From positions 1 to 64,000 of the forward strand of contig NZ_LXFV01000030.1 in assembly GCF_002847345.1 (NCBI RefSeq): a DNA stretch of 64,000 nucleotides, written 5' to 3'. The DNA comes from Pectobacterium peruviense (GTDB lineage Bacteria; Pseudomonadota; Gammaproteobacteria; Enterobacterales; Enterobacteriaceae). The notes under the pieces are model-generated. The model did not search any database. It had not been told where the DNA came from and worked only from the letters and a program-made list of their open reading frames with translations. The position numbers and the translations under genes are program-made. Below are positions 22,431-32,186 of the stretch, piece by piece; positions within the stretch are counted from its first letter, which is position 1; each line of letters opens with the position of its first letter.

Positions 22431-23177
22431 CTACATGAAAAGATAAAAATCTTTTGTGAGTTGCTGGAAATCCGTCGAATAACGTCTTTCTGCATCACGG
22501 ATTGCCAACGAGGAATTCACACACTCACTTTCCTGACGAGACAGCGCCAGTAAAACGCGATGCGCCGGCCTTTCTTCCTGTTCAGATATGCAAAGCTGGT
22601 GCTGAACGTGCCACTGATGTTGCTGAGCCAGCGGAATAAAGTGCTCCGCAACCTGAACAGGCAGCACCACGCAAAAAAGCCCTTCGGGCATCAGTAGTTG
22701 ATGAGCACAGCGCAGCAGCACGTCATGGGTTAACAAAGTGGTGTAGCGCGCCTGTTCACGCTGGGCTGAACCACATGCGATTCCCGGCGAGAAATAAGGT
22801 GGATTACTTATAATCAACGAATAGTCAGCGGATCGCGTCGCGGCGAAACGCACGATATCCTCAGCATAAACCGTTATTCTTTCCGCCCATGGAGAGGCGG
22901 CAACGTTTTCTCTCGCCTGCTGACTGGTGGCACTATCCAGCTCGACCGCATCAATCCGAATATGTGGCTCGGAACGTTGTGCCAGCATCAACGCGAGGAG
23001 GCCAGAACCACTGCCGATATCCAGAATCCGCGTAGCTGAGGACACCGGCACCCAGGCTCCTAGCAAAATACCATCGGTTCCAACCTTCATTGCACAGCGA
23101 TCGTGCGCCACAAAGAATTGCTTGAAGGTAAATCCATCCCGACGCAATGTCAGTTTATTATCAGCCTGATGACTCAT
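22431..23177 (-). CDS. trmN: tRNA1(Val) (adenine37-N6)-methyltransferase
   Basis: 248 residues with a class I SAM-dependent methyltransferase fold: [18 protein letters not shown] binds SAM, and IISNPPYF is the NPPY motif of N6-adenine methyltransferases. It corresponds to E. coli YfiC/TrmN6, which methylates A37 of tRNA-Val. It sits divergent from srmB, as in E. coli. The window also holds three tRNA-Val genes, but with anticodon TAC, the species this enzyme is known to act on. Confidence 0.93.
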   Translation of the reverse strand: MSHQADNKLTLRRDGFTFKQFFVAHDRCAMKVGTDGILLGAWVPVSSATRILDIGSGSGLLALMLAQRSEPHIRIDAVELDSATSQQARENVAASPWAERITVYAEDIVRFAATRSADYSLIISNPPYFSPGIACGSAQREQARYTTLLTHDVLLRCAHQLLMPEGLFCVVLPVQVAEHFIPLAQQHQWHVQHQLCISEQEERPAHRVLLALSRQESECVNSSLAIRDAERRYSTDFQQLTKDFYLFM

Positions 23178-23311
23178 GAAAATAAGATTCCAAACGCAAA
23201 CCGCAGTAGCATAGGCGAAACATCAATGCAGGAAAAGTGCCGATATCTGCTTAAACAGGTGAAGAAACCGGCCAATCCGTCTATAATCGGCGCCCCAAAT
23301 AGAGGTAGACC

Positions 23312-24637
23312 ATGACTGTAACCAATTTTTCCGAGCTCGATCTTGATGAAAGCCTGTTAGACGCCCTGCGTGATATGGGTTATGAACGTCCGACTGCGAT
23401 TCAAGCCGAGGCAATCCCTCCGGCGATGGAAGGCCGTGACGTACTGGGCTCCGCGCCAACAGGAACAGGTAAAACCGCCGCCTATCTGCTGCCGGTTTTG
23501 CAGCATCTTATCGATTTCCCTCGTAAAAAATCAGGTCCACCTCGTATTCTGATCCTCACGCCAACCCGTGAACTCGCTATGCAGGTTGCCGATCAGGCGC
23601 GAGCATTCGCGGCACATACGCATCTGGATATCGCCACTATCACTGGCGGCGTGGCGTATATGAACCATGCAGAAGTGTTCAGTGAAAATCAGGATGTCGT
23701 CGTCGCGACGACTGGCCGTCTGATGCAATACATCAAAGAAGAAAACTTCGATTGCCGCGCGGTAGAAACGCTGATTCTGGACGAAGCGGACAGAATGCTG
23801 GATATGGGCTTTGCCCAAGATATTGAACACATCGCCGGAGAAACCCGCTGGCGTAAGCAAACGCTGCTGTTTTCTGCGACGCTGGAAGGGGATGCGATCA
23901 AGGATTTCGCCGAGCGTCTGCTCAACGAACCGGTTGAAATCGAGTCCGATCCATCGCGTCGGGAACGTAAAAAAATTCTGCAATGGTATTACCGTGCCGA
24001 CGATCTCAAACACAAAACGACCCTGCTCTGCCATCAGTTAAAACAGCCAGATGTTACGCGTTCTATCATCTTTGTACGCAAGCGTGAGCGGGTGCATGAG
24101 CTCGTATCCTGGCTGCATGAAGCGGGCATTAACTCATGCTATCTCGAAGGCGAAATGGTGCAGGCCAAGCGCAACGAGGCGATCAAACGCATGAGCGATG
24201 GTCGGGTTAACGTACTGGTGGCAACAGATATCGCAGCGCGCGGCATCGATATTGACGATGTCAGCCACGTATTTAACTTCGACTTGCCGCGTACAGCAGA
24301 TACTTACCTTCACCGTATCGGCCGCACCGGCCGTGCGGGTCGCAAAGGCTGTGCCATCTCTTTCGTTGAAGCGCACGATCACCTGCTGCTGGGAAAAATC
24401 AGCCGCTACCTGAATGAGCCGCTAAAAGCGCGCGTCATTGAGGAACTTCGCCCAGAGACCAAAGCGCCAAGCGCCAAAACGACGGGCAAACCGTCGAAAA
24501 AAGTGCTCGCCAAGCGGAAAGAGAAAAAAGAGAAGGAAAAAGAAAAAGTTAAAGTGAAGGTTCGCGATCGCGACAGTAAAAATGTTGGTAAGCGTCGTCA
24601 ACCAACAAAGAAAACTGACGAACCGTCTGCTGAATAA
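23312..24637 (+). CDS. srmB: DEAD-box RNA helicase SrmB
   Basis: 441 residues. The Q motif lies near the start (YERPTAIQAEAIP), then motif I APTGTGKTAAY, motif II LDEADRML, motif III FSATLEGD and motif VI YLHRIGRTGRAGRKG. A Lys/Arg/Glu-rich tail of about 60 residues ends the protein. SrmB assists early 50S ribosome assembly. The tail is lower in complexity than the core but typical of the family. Confidence 0.96.
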   Translation: MTVTNFSELDLDESLLDALRDMGYERPTAIQAEAIPPAMEGRDVLGSAPTGTGKTAAYLLPVLQHLIDFPRKKSGPPRILILTPTRELAMQVADQARAFAAHTHLDIATITGGVAYMNHAEVFSENQDVVVATTGRLMQYIKEENFDCRAVETLILDEADRMLDMGFAQDIEHIAGETRWRKQTLLFSATLEGDAIKDFAERLLNEPVEIESDPSRRERKKILQWYYRADDLKHKTTLLCHQLKQPDVTRSIIFVRKRERVHELVSWLHEAGINSCYLEGEMVQAKRNEAIKRMSDGRVNVLVATDIAARGIDIDDVSHVFNFDLPRTADTYLHRIGRTGRAGRKGCAISFVEAHDHLLLGKISRYLNEPLKARVIEELRPETKAPSAKTTGKPSKKVLAKRKEKKEKEKEKVKVKVRDRDSKNVGKRRQPTKKTDEPSAE

Positions 24638-24665
24638 AACAGTCGATGTTTTATATAGATGTAAA

Positions 24666-24687
24666 AAAGGGAGCTTCGGCTCCCTTT
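24666..24687. terminator. Bidirectional terminator between srmB and grcA
   Basis: AAAGGGAGC-TTCG-GCTCCCTTT: a perfect 9-bp stem with a UUCG tetraloop. A-rich sequence precedes it and T-rich sequence follows it, so it can serve both convergent genes. Confidence 0.88.
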
Positions 24688-24709
24688 CTGTTAAAGCTTA
24701 AGTAACAAC

Positions 24710-25093
24710 TTACAGGCTTGCGGTAAAAGTACGAGCGATAACGTCGCGCTGCTGTTCCGGCGTCAGTGAGTTGAAACGAACAGCATAGCCAGATACGCGG
24801 ATGGTCAACTGAGGATAGTTTTCCGGATGCTTAACGGCATCTTCCAGCGTCTCACGGCGCAGAACGTTTACGTTCAGGTGTTGACCACCTTCCACACGCA
24901 CTTCAGGTTTGATTTCCAGCGGGATTTCACGATACTCGATCTGACCCAGATCGCTCACCGGAACGATTTGATCTTCGCTATAACCAGATTTAGCACATAC
25001 GCAACGCGCCTGTGATTTTTCTTCATCCAGCAACCAGAAGGAATTGATCAGAGCGCTGTCGTTAGCCTTGGTGATTTGAATACCAGTAACCAT
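24710..25093 (-). CDS. grcA: Autonomous glycyl radical cofactor
   Basis: 127 residues. The C-terminal half matches the glycyl-radical domain of pyruvate formate-lyase, with [13 protein letters not shown] and the radical Gly at residue 102, the same position as in E. coli GrcA (YfiD). It replaces the damaged radical region of PflB after oxygen exposure and restores activity. Two FNR-type sites lie upstream, which fits induction when oxygen is low. Confidence 0.96.
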   Translation of the reverse strand: MVTGIQITKANDSALINSFWLLDEEKSQARCVCAKSGYSEDQIVPVSDLGQIEYREIPLEIKPEVRVEGGQHLNVNVLRRETLEDAVKHPENYPQLTIRVSGYAVRFNSLTPEQQRDVIARTFTASL

Positions 25094-25259
25094 AATTGCC
25101 TCCGTAAAACGGCGTGTTATTGTCTTAGTTAAAAACCGACATCGTTAAAAACTAGCTTAGTAAAAATCGCTATAGGCAAAAAACTGCCAGATTTCATAAC
25201 GATCGTATAAAACTATGTTTCTCTGCTCTCTTATATACCAGCCTGATAACCAGATATCT

Positions 25260-25273
25260 TTGACTTAAATCAA
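25260..25273 (-). promoter_or_regulatory. Proximal FNR-type site of grcA
   Basis: TTGAC-TTAA-ATCAA differs in one base from the FNR consensus TTGAT-N4-ATCAA. If it is centred at -40.5, transcription would begin near 25226, and a TATATA -10 box lies in the right place. Confidence 0.75.
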
Positions 25274-25312
25274 TTTTAAAACCCACCAACTTAGTGGCAC
25301 GCAAGCAATATA

Positions 25313-25326
25313 TTGTTTTATATCAA
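25313..25326 (-). promoter_or_regulatory. Distal FNR-type site of grcA
   Basis: TTGTT-TTAT-ATCAA differs in one base from the FNR consensus. Its centre is exactly 53 bases from the proximal site, the same separation as the -40.5 and -93.5 sites of the E. coli homologue yfiD. Confidence 0.7.
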
Positions 25327-25482
25327 TTTTACCAACACATCGAATTGCAAATATTTTTATAAATTTTCAATTTTTTTTCAAGAAAAGTCCCTTTCATCCC
25401 GACAATTGCGGTTACGGTTTTACCTCGGCACGATAGATCGGTAAGCTACCTACAACACCATTTAACCTGTAAAAAAGAGTGC

Positions 25483-26172
25483 ATGATGGCGACCTCTCTC
25501 ACCTGGCATGACGTGCTGGCACAAGAAAAGCAGCAGCCTTACTTCATCAATACCCTTGAATTCATAGGGAAAGAACGGGCTGCTGGTAAGACGATTTATC
25601 CCCCGCAGAAGGATGTTTTTAACGCGTTCCGCTTTACCGAACTGCATCAGGTCAAAGTCGTCATTTTGGGGCAAGATCCTTATCACGGCCCAAATCAAGC
25701 TCACGGACTGTCATTTTCTGTACGTCCGGGCGTCCCCGCTCCGCCTTCTTTGGGTAATATTTATAAAGAACTGGCGAACGACATCCCTGGATTTGAAATT
25801 CCACGACACGGTTTTCTGCAAAGCTGGGCGGAGCAAGGCGTTTTACTGCTAAACACGGTATTAACAGTTGAAGCTGGGCAAGCGCACTCACATGCCAATC
25901 TGGGCTGGGAAACCTTTACTGACCGCGTCATTGCTGCATTAAATGAACAGCGGGAAGGCTTGATTTTTCTCTTGTGGGGTTCGCATGCACAGAAAAAAGG
26001 CAATATCATTGACCAACAGCGTCACCATATTCTGAAATCACCGCACCCATCCCCACTGTCTGCACACCGTGGATTTCTGGGCTGTAAGCATTTTTCGCAA
26101 GCCAATCAGCTTCTGGAACAGCAAGGATTATCGCCAATAGATTGGACGCCAAGGCTTCCGGAAGAGGTCTAA
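25483..26172 (+). CDS. ung: Uracil-DNA glycosylase
   Basis: 229 residues. The catalytic water-activating motif [18 protein letters not shown] and the DNA-binding loop [11 protein letters not shown] identify family 1 uracil-DNA glycosylase. It removes uracil from DNA to start base excision repair. Two adjacent ATG codons occur at the start (25483 and 25486); either is possible. Confidence 0.97.
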   Translation: MMATSLTWHDVLAQEKQQPYFINTLEFIGKERAAGKTIYPPQKDVFNAFRFTELHQVKVVILGQDPYHGPNQAHGLSFSVRPGVPAPPSLGNIYKELANDIPGFEIPRHGFLQSWAEQGVLLLNTVLTVEAGQAHSHANLGWETFTDRVIAALNEQREGLIFLLWGSHAQKKGNIIDQQRHHILKSPHPSPLSAHRGFLGCKHFSQANQLLEQQGLSPIDWTPRLPEEV

Positions 26173-26351
26173 GCGGTAGCGGTTTGGTTGCTTTCAAAGA
26201 ATGGGAGCAGCCGACTATCCTTTACAAAGAACTGCTTATAAAAGAATCGTTAACAAGAAGCTACTTACACGTGTATTAAGCAAATGAAAAACGCTGATTG
26301 AATACGGATAAATCGAGAAAAAAGAGATAAATAGGAAGTAACGCGATGATT

Positions 26352-26427
<76 letters not shown>

Positions 26428-26474
26428 ACAACGAGTGGAATGTTCGTGATAACTAACCAAACAGAGGGAGTGTT

Positions 26475-26550
<76 letters not shown>

Positions 26551-26598
26551 GTATCTTACAGCATTACCGTAAAGGCAAGTACTGTGCGAACGCGTCGC

Positions 26599-26627
26599 AT
26601 AATATGAAACCCAATTAGCAGTGTCAA
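26599..26627 (-). promoter_or_regulatory. Promoter of the tRNA-Ala pair
   Basis: On the minus strand a perfect -35 TTGACA (26627-26622) is followed after 17 bases by TATTAT (26604-26599) and then by a GC-rich discriminator (GCGACGCG). That discriminator is typical of stable-RNA promoters under stringent control. Confidence 0.85.
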
Positions 26628-26800
26628 CGGCTAAATCCGGTTATCCGATCAACCGCTGAAAAAGACGCCAAAGGTAAGAAAAAACAGGCGGCAATTTCAG
26701 TGTCATCTCATCATAAACACAATAAAAAGCTGCCAACGATAACGCGATTTATTATCATCGTTCTACGTTACGCTTTTGTCTTCTATTAAGCACCCAGCAC

Positions 26801-27685
26801 ATGCGCTATTTTCCTATGATTGTATTTTCTCTGATGATATCTACATCTTGCATGCTGCCCGTTCGGGCTGAGCCAACCATTCCTCATATTACCGAACAAG
26901 CAAAAGCTCAATTTGAGATCAGGCACGTTGAGATGCAAAGCGGTGCACAACATTCCTATCGGCTTTTCATCGCGCTTCCCCGCCAACCCGCACCAGAAGG
27001 CGGCTATCCGGTGCTGTACATGCTGGATGGCAATGCTCAGTTTCCTGTAGCCATAAACAGCTACAACGCGAAGAATGGCGCAGCACCGCTGATTGTCGCT
27101 ATCGGTTATCCGATCGATAAGCCTTACGATGTTCCCGCCAGAACGCGAGACTACACGCCACCAACCACACTCACCGATCCAGATTTTGCCACAGGCGGTG
27201 AAGCCGAGGCGTTTTATCAGTTCCTGCAATCCACCGTAAAACCCTGGGTTGAAAAAAATTATGCCGTTAATAAACAAAAACAAACACTTGCTGGACACTC
27301 TTTCGGTGGTCTGTTTACGCTCTATACGCTTTTTAACCACACCGAATCTTTCCAGCGCTATGTTGCTGCAAGTCCGTCTATTTGGTGGGGCAATGGCGTT
27401 GTGGTTCCAACAAGAACGCCGCTGCTTGCTACACCGCCGCTGTCAATTACCGTCACAGCAGGGGCAAATGAAGATGAACCTGTCAAAACGCGGGCGGGTC
27501 AACCCGTTGATGAAAAACGGACAGAACGGCTCAGCCAGAGAAAAATGGTTGAAAGAGCAAAAACGCTGGCCACACAGCTCAATGAGCAAGGTACAAAAGC
27601 CGACTTTATTCTTTTCCCTGGAAAGGGACATGGTGACGTGATTCCCGATGCTATTGGTAAAGCGGTCGCTATAGCCGGTCAATAA
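26801..27685 (+). CDS. Secreted alpha/beta hydrolase of the esterase-D / IroE-like family
   Basis: 294 residues with a signal peptide (about 1-23, ending VRA-EP). The fold has a GYPVLYMLDGNAQF segment, a nucleophile elbow LAGHSFGGLF containing the catalytic Ser, and a C-terminal FPGKGHGDV that supplies the His. This arrangement is shared by siderophore esterases (Fes, IroE, BesA) and related carboxylesterases. The substrate cannot be told from sequence; no siderophore genes flank it. The start is uncertain between 26801 and 26816, since the ribosome site is weak. It lies alone between the tRNA-Ala pair and gltX. Confidence 0.82.
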   Translation: MRYFPMIVFSLMISTSCMLPVRAEPTIPHITEQAKAQFEIRHVEMQSGAQHSYRLFIALPRQPAPEGGYPVLYMLDGNAQFPVAINSYNAKNGAAPLIVAIGYPIDKPYDVPARTRDYTPPTTLTDPDFATGGEAEAFYQFLQSTVKPWVEKNYAVNKQKQTLAGHSFGGLFTLYTLFNHTESFQRYVAASPSIWWGNGVVVPTRTPLLATPPLSITVTAGANEDEPVKTRAGQPVDEKRTERLSQRKMVERAKTLATQLNEQGTKADFILFPGKGHGDVIPDAIGKAVAIAGQ

Positions 27686-27706
27686 CCCTCATACCCTATA
27701 ATAAAA

Positions 27707-27730
27707 AACCCCGGCATTTTGGCCGGGGTT
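27707..27730. terminator. Bidirectional terminator between the esterase gene and gltX
   Basis: AACCCCGGC-ATTTTG-GCCGGGGTT forms a 9-bp GC-rich stem, preceded by an A-run and followed by a short T-rich stretch. It lies between two convergent stop codons. Confidence 0.85.
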
Positions 27731-27758
27731 CGTTTTGTATACATTCACATGATAGTGA

Positions 27759-29174
27759 TTACTGCTGGGTTTCACGCTCGGCAATGAACGCCAACGCTTT
27801 ATCAATACGCGCCAGCGAACGCTGTTGACCAACCGCGTGCACGGTAACATCAACACCCGGAGACTGACCTGCGCCTGTTACCGAAACGCGCAACGGCATA
27901 CCGACTTTACCCATGCCCTGACCCAACTCGTCCGCCGTCCCCTGAATGGCGTGGTGGATGTTCTCTGCCGTCCAGCTAGTAATCGCTGCCAGTTTTTCAC
28001 GTACCAGCTCAAGCGGCTGACGCGCAACCGGACGCAGATGTTTCTTCGCGGCATCGGCATCAAACTCAGCAAAATCTTCATAGAAATAACGGCAAGAGTC
28101 CGCGATTTCTTTCAACGTCTTACAACGTTCACCCAACAAGCCGACCAGTTCGCTCAACTGCGGGCCGGTGCGAGTATCAATTCCAGCTTGCTCAATATGC
28201 CATGACAAATGCGTCGCAACGTATTCAGCAGGCAGATGGTTAATATAGTGATGGTTCAGCCACTGCAGCTTCTCTGTATTAAAGGCGCTCGCCGATTTGT
28301 TGACGGCATCCAATGAGAACAGAGACTTCATCTCATCAATAGAGAAGATTTCCTGATCGCCTGATGACCAACCTAAACGCACCAGATAGTTCAGCAGTGC
28401 TTCTGGCAGATAGCCATCATCGCGGTATTGCATCACACCGACAGCGCCGTGACGTTTGGATAATTTCTTACCATCGTCACCCAGAATCATCGACACGTGC
28501 GCATACTCAGGTACTGGTGCGCCCAGCGCTTTCAGGATGTTGATCTGACGCGGCGTGTTGTTGATATGGTCTTCACCACGAATAACGTGCGTAATTTCCA
28601 TATCCCAGTCATCGATAACGACACAGAAGTTGTAGGTCGGTGAACCGTCAGTTCGGCGGATAATCAGATCGTCGAGTTCCTGATTGCTGAATTCGATCGG
28701 CCCACGAATGCGGTCATTAAAGATGACTGAGCCTTCTTGTGGGTTAAGGAAACGGACAACGTGCGGTTCATTATCAGCATGATGCGCGTGAGAACCACGG
28801 CAGCAGCCGTCATAACGTGGCTTATCACCATTTTCCATCTGCTGCTCACGCAGCGCTTCCAGACGCTCTTTCGAACAGTAGCATTTATATGCCGTACCGT
28901 TTTCCAGCATCTGGTCAATAACGGCGTTGTAACGGTCAAAACGTTTAGTCTGGTAGTACGGGCCTTCATCCCAGTTCAGGCTCAGCCAGTTCATACCATC
29001 CATAATGGCATCAATCGCGTCCTGAGTTGAACGCTCCAGATCGGTATCTTCAATACGCAGCACAAACTCGCCGTCCTGATGACGGGCAAACAGCCAAGAG
29101 TACAGTGCGGTACGAGCGCCGCCAACGTGAAGATAGCCAGTAGGGCTAGGGGCGAAACGGGTTTTGATTTTCAT
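27759..29174 (-). CDS. gltX: Glutamyl-tRNA synthetase
   Basis: 471 residues. The class I HIGH motif appears as [12 protein letters not shown], and the KMSKS-like motif as KKLSKRHG at about 237-244. A zinc-binding insertion lies around [10 protein letters not shown] and CCRG. It charges tRNA-Glu and feeds protein and tetrapyrrole synthesis; hemL, a later step of that pathway, is also in this window. It is divergent from the tRNA-Val/Lys operon, as in E. coli. Confidence 0.98.
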   Translation of the reverse strand: MKIKTRFAPSPTGYLHVGGARTALYSWLFARHQDGEFVLRIEDTDLERSTQDAIDAIMDGMNWLSLNWDEGPYYQTKRFDRYNAVIDQMLENGTAYKCYCSKERLEALREQQMENGDKPRYDGCCRGSHAHHADNEPHVVRFLNPQEGSVIFNDRIRGPIEFSNQELDDLIIRRTDGSPTYNFCVVIDDWDMEITHVIRGEDHINNTPRQINILKALGAPVPEYAHVSMILGDDGKKLSKRHGAVGVMQYRDDGYLPEALLNYLVRLGWSSGDQEIFSIDEMKSLFSLDAVNKSASAFNTEKLQWLNHHYINHLPAEYVATHLSWHIEQAGIDTRTGPQLSELVGLLGERCKTLKEIADSCRYFYEDFAEFDADAAKKHLRPVARQPLELVREKLAAITSWTAENIHHAIQGTADELGQGMGKVGMPLRVSVTGAGQSPGVDVTVHAVGQQRSLARIDKALAFIAERETQQ

Positions 29175-29420
29175 TTGGGATTACAGCCTTATTACGCAAC
29201 GGCTGTCGGCATAGACCGACATAAGCTCAGAGAACAAAAGTGGGCAACATTCTATCACTCTGCTTCGATTCCTCAACGCCGTAACATGCCGCACGCGCTT
29301 TTATTGTGGTTGAAGGAGCAAGATAGCTGACTGAATTGCACAAGGATACGGCGCTAACGGCGATAAATACGACGCCTTGCCTAATTTTGCAACGAACAAT
29401 CATTTTAGTTTTAAAAAGCG

Positions 29421-29448
29421 TTGACTCATATTCAAGGATCCCTATAAT
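29421..29448 (+). promoter_or_regulatory. Promoter of the tRNA-Val/Lys operon
   Basis: TTGACT (29421-29426) and a perfect TATAAT (29443-29448) are separated by 16 bases. A GC-rich discriminator GCGACTCC follows. The first tRNA begins 18 bases after the -10 box. Confidence 0.85.
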
Positions 29449-29465
29449 GCGACTCCACACAGCGG

Positions 29466-29541
29466 GGGTGATTAGCTCAGCTGGGAGAGCACCTCCCTTA
29501 CAAGGAGGGGGTCGGCGGTTCGATCCCGTCATCACCCACCA
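29466..29541 (+). tRNA. tRNA-Val (TAC), copy 1
   Basis: 76 bases including the encoded CCA. The 5' end GGGTGATTAGCTCAG and the anticodon arm CTCCCTTACAAGGAG give anticodon TAC. It is the first of three identical copies in an array that ends with tRNA-Lys, the same array as valUXY-lysV next to gltX in E. coli. Confidence 0.97.
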
Positions 29542-29598
29542 CTCTTTACTGATTTAAGTAAGAGTTTCTCGCTGTGTAGAGTAAGAAGATTTGAGATT

Positions 29599-29674
29599 GG
29601 GTGATTAGCTCAGCTGGGAGAGCACCTCCCTTACAAGGAGGGGGTCGGCGGTTCGATCCCGTCATCACCCACCA
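29599..29674 (+). tRNA. tRNA-Val (TAC), copy 2
   Basis: Same 76-base sequence as copy 1, with CCA encoded. A 57-base spacer separates it from copy 1. Confidence 0.97.
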
Positions 29675-29740
29675 ATCTCTACCAGCTGGTCTTCTTATTA
29701 GAAGTTGAAGTAAGTATAGAAGTAAACGTAGTACAGAAGT

Positions 29741-29816
29741 GGGTGATTAGCTCAGCTGGGAGAGCACCTCCCTTACAAGGAGGGGGTCGGCGGTTCGATC
29801 CCGTCATCACCCACCA
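29741..29816 (+). tRNA. tRNA-Val (TAC), copy 3
   Basis: Same 76-base sequence as copies 1 and 2. It is followed after 7 bases by tRNA-Lys. Confidence 0.97.
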
Positions 29817-29823
29817 CTTCTGC

Positions 29824-29899
29824 GGGTCGTTAGCTCAGTCGGTAGAGCAGTTGACTTTTAATCAATTGGTCGCAGGTTCGAATCCTGCACGACCCACCA
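29824..29899 (+). tRNA. tRNA-Lys (TTT)
   Basis: 76 bases with encoded CCA. The anticodon loop GACTTTTAATC gives TTT. It closes the four-gene tRNA operon and is followed at once by a terminator. Confidence 0.97.
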
Positions 29900-29903
29900 A
29901 TGT

Positions 29904-29930
29904 AAAAAGGCGCCCTAAAGGCGCCTTTTT
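29904..29930. terminator. Terminator of the tRNA operon, also facing the SDR gene
   Basis: AAAAAGGCGCC-CTAAA-GGCGCCTTTTT is a perfect 11-bp stem ending in T on both strands. It lies between tRNA-Lys and the convergent SDR gene, so it can serve both. Confidence 0.92.
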
Positions 29931-29931
29931 G

Positions 29932-30756
29932 CTATCTGTCATTTACTACGTCGAGCTGAAGATTTTTTCGGATACCAGAATCCAACATACTCGGCGCAAA
30001 TCGACGCAATAACGTCAGACGAGCCGCCGCCGTACCAGCCGTGTAGCGAATTTTCGGGTGTTTCGCTTGGGCCGCTTTCAGCACAACCTTGGCTACGACA
30101 ATTGGGTCATCCGCATTTTCCATCGCCTGCTTCAACACTTTGTCTAATTCGCGCCGTACAAACGCATATTCATCCAGCATTGCATCCGGCTGCACATTGT
30201 TCGCTTCAAACTGCGTCTTCGTATATGCAGGTTCAACAACAGAAATCCGGATACCACGAGTGCGTAACTCATGATCCAGTGATTCTGAATAGCCTTCTAC
30301 TGCATGCTTGCTGGCGACATAAAGTGCCGTGTAAGGCATCGGCACAACGCCCAGAATAGAACCGATATTGATGATACGACCAGCCCTCTGCTGACGCATG
30401 TGAGGCACGACAGCCTGAATCATCCGAACAACTCCCCAAAAATTGGTGTCAAAGATTGCCTGAGCCTGTTCAAGCGAGCTTTCTTCCGCACCTGCTGGGC
30501 TCAGCCCAAAGCCCGCGTTGTTCACCAACAGATCGATGCGCCCTTCCCGCCTGATTAGTTCACTCACCGCCTCTTTAACTGACTTATCGCTAGTCACATC
30601 CAACGGCAGCATTTCAAACCGCTGATTCCCTAACGATGCACCTCGCCTGCTGGTTCCGTATACGGTATAGCCCGCTAATGCCAGTTGCTCCGCGACAGCT
30701 TCCCCAATCCCCGATGAAGCGCCAGTAACCAGCGCAACAACTTTATCTAACGCCAT
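29932..30756 (-). CDS. Short-chain dehydrogenase/reductase
   Basis: 274 residues with the Rossmann motif VTGASSGIGEAVAEQLA at about 10-26, the structural NNAG motif (VNNAGFG) and the catalytic YVASK (Tyr-x3-Lys). These mark a classical SDR that uses NAD(P)H. The substrate is unknown. It follows the broken Old Yellow Enzyme gene on the same strand but has its own upstream region with the repeated motif at 30790-30812, so it is probably regulated with the aldo/keto reductase by the TetR protein of this cluster. Confidence 0.88.
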   Translation of the reverse strand: MALDKVVALVTGASSGIGEAVAEQLALAGYTVYGTSRRGASLGNQRFEMLPLDVTSDKSVKEAVSELIRREGRIDLLVNNAGFGLSPAGAEESSLEQAQAIFDTNFWGVVRMIQAVVPHMRQQRAGRIINIGSILGVVPMPYTALYVASKHAVEGYSESLDHELRTRGIRISVVEPAYTKTQFEANNVQPDAMLDEYAFVRRELDKVLKQAMENADDPIVVAKVVLKAAQAKHPKIRYTAGTAAARLTLLRRFAPSMLDSGIRKNLQLDVVNDR

Positions 30757-30789
30757 AAAAAGCCCCTTATCTGTTAAACCTCAACAATT

Positions 30790-30812
30790 AAATGATGATT
30801 GACATATATAAT
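30790..30812. promoter_or_regulatory. Operator-like motif upstream of the SDR gene
   Basis: Read on the plus strand it is ATGATG, two variable bases, then TGACATATATAAT. Nearly the same string occurs at 32128-32150 upstream of the aldo/keto reductase; the 13-base core is identical. It lies 34-56 bases upstream of the SDR start, where a repressor could block transcription. Confidence 0.55.
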
Positions 30813-30904
30813 GAGAAAATAAAGCCGACATGGAACCATCCGATATCGGCAGAAAAATAGATTGTCAGGCTGCCACAGTCTTAATTCACCATGGCACCTA
30901 AACG

Positions 30905-31999
30905 TCATGCCAGTACGGCTAAATCCGCTGCATCAAAACCGCGTAATTTATCAGTCTGTCCAGAACGCACTTTTTGCACCCATTGCGCATCAGAGATGCA
31001 GTACCCGGCCGACCGCGATCAAATCAAACTCTTCCCGCTCCATTCGTGCATACAGATTGTCCAGCGCCGCCGTACCAGAACCTTCACCACCAAACGCAGC
31101 AAAGAAATCTGAGCTTAACCCTACCGAGCCAACGCTGATTGTCGCCGCGCCTGTCAACTTCTTCGCCCAACCGGCGAAGTTCAGCCCTTCAGCCCCGTCA
31201 ATCTCAGGGAACTCCGGCTCCCAAAAACGACGCTGAGAGCAGTGGAGAACATCCACACCCGCCTCAACCAGCGGTGCCAGCCAGTCCGTCATCTCTTGTG
31301 GTGAGGTGGCAAGCCGTGCGCTGTAATCCTGCTGCTTCCACTGACTCACGCGTAAGATCAGCGGGAAATCCTCACCAACAGCGGCGCGGACCGCACGGAT
31401 AATCTCTGCAGCAAAGTGGGAACGCTCACGGATCGTGGCTCCACCGAAGATATCTGTACGCTTATTCGTACCCGGCCAGAAGAATTGATCGATCAGGTAG
31501 CCATGTGCACCATGCAGCTCCAGCGTGTCAAACCCCAGACGTTTGGCATCGGCTGCCGCACGGGCGAAAGCCGCCACGGTATCGGCGATATCTTCTTCTG
31601 TCATCACCACACCACGAGGCTCACCCGGACCAACCAGCCCAGAAGGGCTCTCAACAGGGGCATCAAGTTCCCAGCCGCGACCGTGCGTTGATCCCGTGTG
31701 CCAAATTTGTGGGCCGATACGCCCCCCTGCAGCATGAACCGCTTTAGCCACCGTATCCCAGCCCGCCAGCGCCGCTTCACCATGGAAAAATGGAATCCCT
31801 GGCATGTTACGCGAAGCAGGGCGATCGACAACGGTTCCCTCCGTTAGAATCAGTCCTACGCCCCCCTCAGCGCGGCGTCGGTAATATTCCGCATTCGCCC
31901 CTCTTCCGCCATACTCCGCGTCATGGGTGCCATAACGATGCGATTGGGAAGGGTTAACCCTTTCACCGTGAAGGGACTAAACAGAATATCGTCAGACAT
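30905..31999 (-). pseudogene. Old Yellow Enzyme-family NADH:flavin oxidoreductase, broken by two frameshifts
   Basis: From a good start at 31999 (AAAGGAAAT upstream) the frame reads MSDDILFSPFTVKGLTLPNR, then IVMAPMTRS, typical of the family, then hits TAG after GRMRNITDAALRGA. The family sequence resumes in another frame (GANAEYYRRRAEGGVGLILTEG) and runs about 290 residues, with the HGAHGYLIDQFFWP barrel segment. Near 30990 a second shift breaks AVGRVL; the proper C-terminus (ISDAQWVQKV to DAADLAVLA) continues in the first frame to a stop at 30905. The shifts compensate: total length is 1095 bases. Without them it would be about 365 residues, the family norm. True decay or sequencing error are both possible. 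Confidence 0.85.
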
Positions 32000-32127
32000 G
32001 GATATTTCCTTTTAAGGTTTAACGCCATAGCGGCGTTGAACATTGATTAAAAACGCAATTCATGCAGTTAAGCAACCTCTGTTAGCATCGCCTCTCGTAA
32101 AGATAATGCCACCCTGCTTGCACTTAT

Positions 32128-32168
32128 AGATGATGCATGACATATATAATAAATGTCAATCAACATTT
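32128..32168. promoter_or_regulatory. Operator cluster between the flavin oxidoreductase and aldo/keto reductase genes
   Basis: Positions 32128-32150 carry the shared motif (AGATGATG, then TGACATATATAAT). TGACAT (32138-32143) and ATGTCA (32153-32158) form an inverted repeat with a 9-base spacer around a TATAAT -10 box (32145-32150). A second perfect inverted repeat, AAATGT-CAATCA-ACATTT, covers 32151-32168. A repressor bound here would cover the promoter. The TetR gene 1.1 kb downstream is the obvious candidate; that link is inferred. Confidence 0.6.
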
Positions 32169-32186
32169 AAATGTAAGGTGAACAGT

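Larger units (their letters stand above)
25094..25482. other. grcA-ung divergent regulatory region
   Basis: 389 AT-rich bases holding the two FNR-type sites described separately and a TATATA -10 candidate for grcA at about 25232-25237. The ung side shows no site I can name. Confidence 0.5.

Noticed and set aside
26786-27340. Reverse frame of 184 residues opposite the esterase gene
   Set aside because: Antisense to a protein with a signal peptide and a GHSFGG nucleophile elbow; the reverse product matches nothing I know.
29466-29816. Evenly spaced 76-base repeats that might suggest a CRISPR array
   Set aside because: The units are complete tRNA-Val genes with anticodon TAC and encoded CCA; spacers are unequal.
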